DNA from: DATFDN01 sp035685165 | GTDB lineage: Bacteria; Pseudomonadota; Alphaproteobacteria; Acetobacterales; Acetobacteraceae | NCBI GenBank assembly: GCA_035685165.1 | Contig: DASRBI010000019.1 | Location: forward strand, 248,001-312,000 | Direction: 5' to 3' | DNA length: 64,000 nt | Shown: positions 58,939 to 64,000 of the stretch, piece by piece | Numbering within the stretch: position 1 is the stretch's first letter | How the letters are laid out: each line of letters starts with the position of its first letter | The notes under the pieces: model-generated | What the model was told of the DNA's origin: nothing | What the model saw: only the letters and a program-made list of their open reading frames with translations | Database searches by the model: none | Made by a program: the position numbers and the translations under genes

Positions 58939-59883
58939 ATGGACGAGATCGGTCCCGCGGCCGATCTGACGCGGCCGATGGAGGACGAGGCACGGAGCGC
59001 CGCGGCGCTCGCCCGCTCCTATGCCGACGGCGCGCCGTTCGATCATGTCCAGTACATGGAAGCCAAGCTGATCCTGAAACCCGAGCCCTTCACCTCGGTG
59101 CAGAGCTTCCGCGATTTCGGCAAGCTCGTGCGGCGCACCGCCAAGCGCGTCGGCGTCGGCTTCATCGAGGACGCGAAGGCCGCGCTCCGCCCCGAAATCA
59201 GGGAGGTGACGTTCTTCGACACCCCCGATTTCGTGCTCTACAACAACGCCTTCATCCTGCGCCGGCGCGTGTCGTACGTGGACGGGTTTCCCGTCGGCGA
59301 TCCCGAGATCGTCTGCAAGTTCCGCCACCCCGACGCAGAGCGCGCCGCCGCGATGGACATGCGTCCGAGCATCCGGGGCAAATACCAAATCAAGTTCAAG
59401 GCCGAGGCGCTGCCGCTGAAAGACCGCGTCGGCGGCTGGCGGCTGCTGTTTTCGCACAACTGCCAGTTCGGCCTCAGCCAAACCTTCGACGGCGAGAAGA
59501 CCTCGATCGCGACGCTCGGGGGCTTGTTTCCGGCCTTGCGCGCGCTGGCCGGGCACGGCGAAGACCGTGTGAAGCTGGTCAACGACGGCATCGTGGAAGA
59601 GGTGCTGCTGCGCCTCGGGCGGCTCGATTTCGGCAAGGGGATGGTCGGCAAGTGCGACGTGTCGCTCTGGCGCACGCGTGGCGAGCACCGCTCGCTGGTC
59701 GGCGAGTTCGCCTTCCAGCTTAGGTTCGACCGCCGCGAGGCGGTTGCGGCGGCGCCGCGCAAGCTCGGCGCGCGGTTCTATGTCGCGCTGCAGGAGGAGG
59801 TGCAGGATTGGCTGGCGCTCGGCGTCACCAAGACGGCGATGGTCTACCGGCTGAACGGCAACGCGCCGCAAAGCCATGAATGA
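58939..59883 (+). CDS. conserved hypothetical protein, 314 aa
   Basis: A soluble protein without signal peptide or membrane segments. It begins with an Ala/acid-rich leader and then has a dense pattern of charged beta-strand-like segments (MEAKLILKPEPF, NNAFILRRRVSYVDG, IVCKFRHPDAE, KYQIKFKAEALPL, GKCDVSLWRTRGEHRS, GEFAFQLRF). These recall the CYTH/triphosphate-tunnel fold with its paired ExK and basic strands, but I cannot confirm that. The ATG follows GGGAGGGAAATC. It overlaps the chromate-transporter gene by 8 bases, so it is translated with it. A role tied to that transporter is unproven. Confidence 0.75.
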   Translation: MDEIGPAADLTRPMEDEARSAAALARSYADGAPFDHVQYMEAKLILKPEPFTSVQSFRDFGKLVRRTAKRVGVGFIEDAKAALRPEIREVTFFDTPDFVLYNNAFILRRRVSYVDGFPVGDPEIVCKFRHPDAERAAAMDMRPSIRGKYQIKFKAEALPLKDRVGGWRLLFSHNCQFGLSQTFDGEKTSIATLGGLFPALRALAGHGEDRVKLVNDGIVEEVLLRLGRLDFGKGMVGKCDVSLWRTRGEHRSLVGEFAFQLRFDRREAVAAAPRKLGARFYVALQEEVQDWLALGVTKTAMVYRLNGNAPQSHE

Positions 59884-60433
59884 GGGAGGCAGGGCGGCCC
59901 CGGTGCCGCTCGGGCGGATCTTCCTGCAATTCCTGATCATCGGCGGCACGAGCTTCGGCGGCGCGGTGCCCTATCTGCGCGGCAGCCTCGTGACCAAGCT
60001 CGGCTGGCTCGACGACAAGGAGTTCGTCGAGCTGCTCTCGATCAGCCAAAGCCTGCCCGGCCTGAACGCGACCAATCTGGCGATTTTGGTGGGCGACCGG
60101 CTGCGCGGCGCGCTTGGTGCCGCCGCCGCCCTGCTCGGGATGTGTTTGCCTGGCGGGCTGCTGATGTTCGCGGTGGGCTTGGTTTACCGCCAGCACGGCG
60201 ATGCGGCCTGGGTGAACGGGGCGCTCAAGGGCGTGGCCGCCGCCGCCGTGGGCCTCGTGCTTGCGACCGTGGTGCAGCTCAGCCAGCGGTCGCTGGAGCG
60301 GCACTTCGACCTCGTCTTCATCGCGCTGACGGTGCTGGCGGTGAACCGGTTTCACCTGTCAGTGCTGACCGCCCTCGTGGGCGTGGGCGCGCTGGCCATC
60401 CTCTGGCACCGCCCGTGTCGCCCCCCCGCATGA
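59876..60433 (+). CDS. chromate transporter (CHR family), N-terminal half protein
   Basis: A 185-aa membrane protein carrying a single CHR domain, with FGGAVPYLRG and SQSLPGLNATNLAILVG as the family motifs. CHR proteins move chromate or sulfate-like anions outwards. In the short-chain form two such half-proteins assemble as a heterodimer; the second half is encoded directly downstream with an ATGA overlap. Resistance to chromate is not proven for short-chain forms. Confidence 0.9.
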   Translation: MNEGGRAAPVPLGRIFLQFLIIGGTSFGGAVPYLRGSLVTKLGWLDDKEFVELLSISQSLPGLNATNLAILVGDRLRGALGAAAALLGMCLPGGLLMFAVGLVYRQHGDAAWVNGALKGVAAAAVGLVLATVVQLSQRSLERHFDLVFIALTVLAVNRFHLSVLTALVGVGALAILWHRPCRPPA

Positions 60434-60948
60434 GCCAGCTTCCGGCCTTGGTGCGGGTGTTCGCCTATCTCTCGCTGCTGACGGTGGGCGGCGGGATGGC
60501 GGCGTTCCCGGAGCTGACGACGCTCACGGTGGACGTGCATCACTGGCTGAGCTTCACGCAGTTGATCCACCTTTACAGCCTGGGCCAGCTCGCGCCCGGG
60601 CCGAACATGATGATGATCGTCCCGATCGGCGACTGGGCGGGCGGCGCGCTCGGCGCCGTGGTCGTGCTGTTGGCGTTCTTCGGCCCGACCGCGCTGCTGA
60701 CCTTCGCCGCCGGCCGCCTGTGGGAACGGCTGGAGGCATGGCCCTGGCGCACCTCGATCCAGCGCGGCCTCGCCCCGGTTTCGGTGGGCCTGCTGCTCGC
60801 GGGCTGCTTCACGATGGCAAAGGGCGCCGTCACCGGCGTGGAGACGGCGGCGATTGCAGCCGGCGTGCTGCTGGTGCTGCTGACGTTCAGGATCAACCCG
60901 GCGCTCTTGGTGGTGGGCGGAGCGGTGGTGGGGGTGTTGTCGTTTTGA
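60430..60948 (+). CDS. chromate transporter (CHR family), C-terminal half protein
   Basis: A 172-aa CHR-domain membrane protein, with LTVGGGMAAFPEL and YSLGQLAPGPNMMMIVPIG. It is homologous to, but diverged from, the upstream half. The start ATG overlaps the previous stop. Together they correspond to the two halves of a long ChrA protein. After this gene the base composition falls, marking the boundary of the mobile region. Confidence 0.9.
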   Translation: MSQLPALVRVFAYLSLLTVGGGMAAFPELTTLTVDVHHWLSFTQLIHLYSLGQLAPGPNMMMIVPIGDWAGGALGAVVVLLAFFGPTALLTFAAGRLWERLEAWPWRTSIQRGLAPVSVGLLLAGCFTMAKGAVTGVETAAIAAGVLLVLLTFRINPALLVVGGAVVGVLSF

Positions 60949-61157
60949 GGGGGGAGTGCGCTCTGTAGTGTCGCCGGTGGCTTGTGGGCGAGCATTGGTG
61001 CGTTTCGGAGGGACGATCCAATGGCCAAGCCGGCTGTTCTTGCAGATGAGGAAAAGCGTGCAGAAATGGCGCTCCTCGCGCAGGGAATGCGGAATCAGGA
61101 TAGTCCGGTACTGTCCTGATTTGAGACGTGGTGTCCTGAGTTGATCGCGGGAGTGTC
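60949..61157. other. boundary region with three repeats of a GTGTCCT motif
   Basis: A short plus-strand frame starts at 61021 (MAKPAVLADEEKRAEMALLA) and stops after 32 codons; it may be a truncated gene start. It runs into three imperfect copies of a CTGTCCTGATTTGAG-like motif (about 61110, 61133 and 61154, spaced by roughly 22 bases). This may be the end of an insertion element or a regulatory array. Confidence 0.4.
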
Positions 61158-61381
61158 CTAAGTTTCCTGCGCGTCTAACCGCCAGAGTTCGTGCCCCGAC
61201 GGGCCAAACAAGATCGCGTAACTGCTATCGTCAAACGGCGGAAACTGGGCATTCTTCGCCCTCTCGGTCGCTTCTCCGTCTGTCGCGCCTTCGATAGGGA
61301 TTGTCTGAACCCACTCGTCGATCGACTTGTTTGATGCCCCGCGCTTTTAGAGGCGTAACTCGTAGCGTGGCGTTTACTCAA
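61158..61381 (-). pseudogene. small unknown gene, frameshifted (partner of the 62139 gene)
   Basis: The 3' part reads well as a protein end: NKSIDEWVQTIPIEG, then NAQFPPFDDSSYAILFGPSG and HELWRLDAQET. The 5' part, from a TTG overlapping the upstream stop (TTGA), reads SKRHATSYASKSAG in another frame. Adding one C to the run of four at 61337-61340 joins them into about 74 aa. Codon use is less GC-biased than in the main chromosome. No family recognised. The overlap suggests translational coupling with the larger gene. Confidence 0.6.
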
Positions 61382-62139
61382 CCCTCCGTCTCAGCAAGGA
61401 TTTCTTTGTCTAGCTCTAGCTTGCGGATTAGGCGCTCAATCTCCTTCTCCCCCACCTTCCCGCTAACGATCAGCCGGAAGCTGGCACCCTTGGACAGCAG
61501 CCCAGTCGTCAATTCGCGCTCGCCTTCCATGAGTGGCACCTTCTCAGCTGCGAGAGGGATCGCCATACGGGGCTTGGCCGGCGGCGATTGAAGGAGGTCT
61601 TGCTCTCCGTCATCGATACGGTCTGCCTCGGTGGCGTCCTCCGAATCAGGAATTTTATCCGATTCCCCTAGCCGTGCAAAGCTGATAGTGGCATCATAGA
61701 CCTTGAGGAAATCTCGTGCCCCCCCGGCGCTAAATCCGTTATTCAGAGTTAGTTCATCCAGGCAAGCTGCATCGGTCGGCCGATCCCGGCCCCATTTGTC
61801 CCAGAACTTGGCGATTTGCTTGGGCCGCAGCGCCGCCTCTCGGACGATCTCGCGCTTGACCTCATCTTGCTGGGCGCGCAAGTACTTTCGACCCATATCC
61901 GAGACAGTGATCGTGCGTTCAGCCCCCTGGCCCTGATAGTCCAGGAGACCGAAATATCGTAGCCCTGCAGCGATTCGGTCGGCGTAACCCTTATTGACGC
62001 CCCAAGCCTCGCCAACCTTCTCGGACCGGGCCGCTATCCGCTTGAAATGGTTTTCGAATTCTTCCAGCCGCTTGAGCGCCTCTCCCAATGGGATCACTGG
62101 GAAGGCTGGGCTGCGATCCCGCTGCGCTGCCTCCAACAT
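61378..62139 (-). CDS. unknown protein with winged-helix-like N-terminus, 253 aa
   Basis: A soluble protein with a strong ribosome site (AGGAGGG). The N-terminal region (EALKRLEEFENHFKRIAARS; WGVNKGYADRIAAGLRYFGL) looks like a DUF5343-type or similar winged-helix unit. The middle is acidic and low complexity (SDKIPDSEDATEADRIDD), and the C-terminus ends in a charged helix (EKEIERLIRKLELDKEIL). Codon usage is clearly lower in GC than its chromosomal neighbours, pointing to horizontal transfer. It is followed by a coupled small gene. A regulatory or defence-like role would be speculation. Confidence 0.7.
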   Translation of the reverse strand: MLEAAQRDRSPAFPVIPLGEALKRLEEFENHFKRIAARSEKVGEAWGVNKGYADRIAAGLRYFGLLDYQGQGAERTITVSDMGRKYLRAQQDEVKREIVREAALRPKQIAKFWDKWGRDRPTDAACLDELTLNNGFSAGGARDFLKVYDATISFARLGESDKIPDSEDATEADRIDDGEQDLLQSPPAKPRMAIPLAAEKVPLMEGERELTTGLLSKGASFRLIVSGKVGEKEIERLIRKLELDKEILAETEG

Positions 62140-62634
62140 AACGCCCTCCTTTAAGCCATAATGGCATATAGCGGGAAAGCGCGACTATCAAGAGGCGAAT
62201 TTATCGAGGTATAGGCTTGACGTATGGAGTGCAAGATGCCATAAGGAATCGCATTAAACGGAGGTGTACATGACCCACAGAGTCGCAAGCCCCTACGTTC
62301 ACCGGCCGGCGTAGGGCGCTATAAGAGATAGGCGGGGCCGCTTCCCGCCGGGTTGGCGAGTAGAACGGTGGGAAGCGGCCCTCAACCGGACCTTCTGGTA
62401 TTCCCCTGTGGTGTAACGTTGCCGGCACGTCGGGAGTTACGTCCAGGAGAACCAAGTCCAAGCCCTGGCACGGGAACCAGGAACAAGGCGGAGCCGGAAG
62501 CTGTTGGAGCAGCCCCCGTCCCCTAAACCACATCCGGGATTGGCCCCCGTCATGGTCTGCATAGATATAGCGAAGTTGGAGCTTCGTTTCCAGCTCAGCG
62601 ATCTGGGGCCGGCCCACCTTCATGGATTGGCCCT
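62140..62634. other. non-coding region with hairpins, upstream of the unknown gene pair
   Basis: No supported gene; a minus-strand frame (62623-62201) begins VGRPQIAELETKLQLRYIYA but is not convincing beyond that. Two clear inverted repeats are present: CCCTACG/CGTAGGG (about 62290-62316) and GGCCGCTTCCC (62336-62346) with GGGAAGCGGCC (62370-62380). They may be structured ends of the IS1-like element whose transposase starts at 62635. Confidence 0.5.
62155..62191 (-). promoter_or_regulatory. possible promoter with palindromic operator
   Basis: Read leftwards, TTGATA (62191-62186), a 15-base spacer and TATATG (62170-62165) form a weak sigma-70-like promoter. The perfect palindrome GCCAT-A-ATGGC (62155-62165) overlaps its end, 16 bases before the ATG at 62139. 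The winged-helix-like product could autoregulate here (inference). Confidence 0.35.
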
Positions 62635-62713
62635 ATGAATATACTCCCCCGCGATCGGCAGGTTGCCGTCATCGCCGCCCTTGCTGGGGGCAATAGCATC
62701 CGCTCTGCCGAGC
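62635..62713 (+). pseudogene. IS1-like transposase, 5' end only, interrupted by an IS3-family element
   Basis: The first 26 codons of an IS1-family-like transposase: MNILPRDRQVAVIAALAGGN, then SIRSAE. This is the N-terminal helix-turn-helix beginning typical of these proteins, which normally continues as RLTG or similar. It is cut exactly where TGGAGTAGCCCCC, an IS3-type terminus, begins. The 3' remainder should lie beyond the inserted element, outside the window. Confidence 0.7.
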
Positions 62714-64000
62714 TGGAGTAGCCCCCATCAAACCGGACACCGGGGTGGTTGTGATTGGCTTTGAATGAACTCCCTCGGGGAGCGCATTCGCAAGCCGCGA
62801 TGGGGATGGTTTTCCGTTATAGTCCTCGATCCAGGTGGGAAGCTGCTGCAGGACGGTGAGGGCGTCCGGGCGGGGCTGGATGCGGGCATAATCGCGCTTG
62901 AGGGTTTTGACGAATGCCTCGCTGACGCCGTTGCTCTCCGGACTGCGCACCGGGGTAAAGCAGGGGACGAGGTGGAGGGCGGCCGCGATGTCAAGCGTGT
63001 CGCGGGCGGTGAAGGCGGAGCCATTGTCGGCCAGCCATTGCACGGGATGGGGCGCCCGCAGGACCCTGAAGCGGGCCTCGACACAGGCGAGCATCAGGTC
63101 GCGCACCATTTGGCCGCTGATGCCGCCGGAACTGGCCTGCCAGGCGATGATCTCCCGGTCATGGTATCGATGGCGAAGGCGATGCGCACGACCTCGCCGT
63201 TCCAGCAGCCACCTCCAGCACGTTGGAGGACCAGCGCAGGTTGGACGCCAGGGCGATGACGCTGCCCTCGTGCGTAGGGACGGGGCGATGGCCGACATGG
63301 GGCTGGAGCAGCAGCCCGGCCTGCGCCATGAGGCGGAAGACGCGTTTGTGGTTGACCGCCGGATCACCGGCGGCCCGGCGTGCCCGGTTGAGCAAGGCGG
63401 TGATCCGCCGGTAGCCGTAGGTCGGTCGGGCATCGGTGATCTGGCGGATGGCGGCGAGCAGCTCGTCATCGCCCTGGCGCCGGTATCGGCCGCGCGGCCT
63501 GGTCCTGACGTGCACCTGCTCGACCAGCTTGGAGCGGGCGACGCCGAGCGTGTCGGCCACGGTCTTCACCGGGAAGCGTCCCGTGGGCGACGGCAACTGC
63601 CAGGCGGGCTTTTCTTCCCGGGCGGCGGCAAGCGCCTCCTTGAGGACCCCGACCTCCAGCGTCTTGCGGCCGAGCAGGCGCTGCAGTTCGCGGACACGCT
63701 GTTCGAGATCGCGGACCCGGCTAGCCGCGGCCACGTCCTCGTCGGCTTTGACCGCGACCCGGCCGCCTTGCGCCATCAGTTGCCTCCACTTGAACAGCAG
63801 GCTCGGCGAGACGCCCCGCAGCCGCGCGACGGCTGAGACCGTCATGCCGGGCTGCATGGTTTCCTCGACCATGGCGAGCTTCTGTTCGGCACTGTAGCGC
63901 CGTCGGCGCTCCCCCGCCGGTGATGATCTCGACGCGCGTCGGCTCGTTCGGCATAGGCGCATGCCTAGGCGTAAACATAGGCCCTCACGGTTGCGCCGCC
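62714..64000 (-). mobile_element. IS3 family (IS2 group) insertion sequence, one end in window
   Basis: The left terminus TGGAGTAGCCCCCATC starts at 62714, directly inside the IS1-like gene. The element encodes an OrfA/OrfB transposase reading leftwards and continues to the window edge, so the other terminus and any target duplication cannot be seen. Confidence 0.8.
62728..63978 (-). pseudogene. IS3-family (IS2 group) transposase, four frameshifts
   Basis: OrfA part: MPNEPTRVEIITGG, then RRRRYSAEQKLAMVEETMQP with a helix-turn-helix (VSAVARLRGVSPSLLFKWR) and a leucine-zipper-like LQRLLGRKTLEVGVLKEAL. OrfB part: TYGYRRITALLNR, then the DDE core with DREIIAW, WLADNGSAF and SPESNGVSEAFVKTLKRDY. 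The closest known relative is IS2. The reading frame is broken near 63911, 63209, 63163 and 62813. The first three are in G/C runs and the last at adjacent GG/AAAA; each is repaired by a single base. OrfA and OrfB are otherwise fused in one frame. Either a dead copy or affected by sequence errors. The starts MFTPR (63978) and MPNEP (63954) are both possible. Confidence 0.85.

Noticed and set aside
62201..62623. A 140-codon minus-strand frame upstream of the IS1-like remnant
   Set aside because: Only the first 30 codons look protein-like. The rest is low quality and runs through two hairpins, so I left it as non-coding.
1..64000. CRISPR arrays, rRNA operons, prophage genes or integrase/att sites
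   Set aside because: No regularly spaced direct repeats, no rRNA-like stretch, no phage structural or integrase genes were found. The tRNA-Leu gene is not flanked by an integrase.

Overview
The window is a GC-rich chromosomal segment (mostly high G/C at third codon positions) from an alphaproteobacterium, most likely of the Acetobacteraceae or a close Rhodospirillales relative. This placement is inference from gene content: a single-enzyme 5-aminolevulinate synthase, a GapR-type DUF2312 protein, the ileS-lspA-DUF3035 block, lpxI, DUF6496 and a hopanoid C-3 methylase (hpnR). Gene density is high. Many neighbours overlap by 1-4 bases (ATGA, GTGA, TTGA, TAGTG), which points to translational coupling.

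Layout. 1-480 is the 3' end of an oligopeptide ABC ATPase. 667-5000 holds an acyl-CoA dehydrogenase/tyrosine phosphatase pair, then hpnR and a METTL20-like methyltransferase. 5.4-8.8 kb has stress and housekeeping genes: a YciF-type ferritin-like protein, a DUF6496 protein, a hydroxyacid dehydrogenase, gloA and lpxI. 9-12.8 kb has a DegP/HtrA protease, a second hydroxyacid dehydrogenase and an orphan TctC-type binding protein. 13-18.2 kb has a frameshifted rlmI, hemA, a drug/metabolite exporter, a short-chain dehydrogenase and an orphan amino-acid binding protein. 18.2-23.4 kb has a secreted phosphoesterase and a TRAP transporter (dctP-Q-M). 23.7-30.9 kb has an acyl-CoA dehydrogenase pair with a NIPSNAP protein, a large FAD/Fe-S glycolate/lactate-type dehydrogenase and a divergent serine-glyoxylate-type aminotransferase. 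31-38.4 kb is a housekeeping core: ileS, lspA, a DUF3035 lipoprotein, gapR, D-amino-acid transaminase, tRNA-Leu(GAG), lipB, pheC and sufE.

38.4-43.8 kb is a minus-strand run: sulfotransferase, RraA-like protein, beta-helix lipoprotein, DadA-like oxidase, isoprenylcysteine-methyltransferase-like protein and a short-chain dehydrogenase. 43.9-49.3 kb is a plus-strand catabolic and uptake operon: class III CoA-transferase, enoyl-CoA hydratase and a LivHMGF ABC transporter without its binding protein. 49.3-53.4 kb has a bfr/hicB chimeric relic and a three-subunit molybdenum hydroxylase. 53.6-61 kb has a small lipoprotein, an old-yellow-enzyme reductase, a GNAT protein, two tandem aspartate-type aminotransferases, an unknown conserved protein and a split chromate transporter.

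The last 3 kb (about 61-64 kb) is different. It is lower in GC and rich in short ORFs. It holds a two-gene module of unknown function (winged-helix-like protein plus a frameshifted partner). An IS1-like transposase start is cut off by an IS3-family (IS2-group) element that runs off the window edge. The main themes are CoA-ester and amino-acid metabolism fed by several ABC and TRAP uptake systems.

I found no CRISPR array, prophage or obviously new multi-gene system. The most unusual items are the nested insertion sequences with their neighbouring unknown gene pair, several single-base indels in G/C runs, a candidate ATA start codon, and REP-like repeats placed where they supply ribosome-binding sites.
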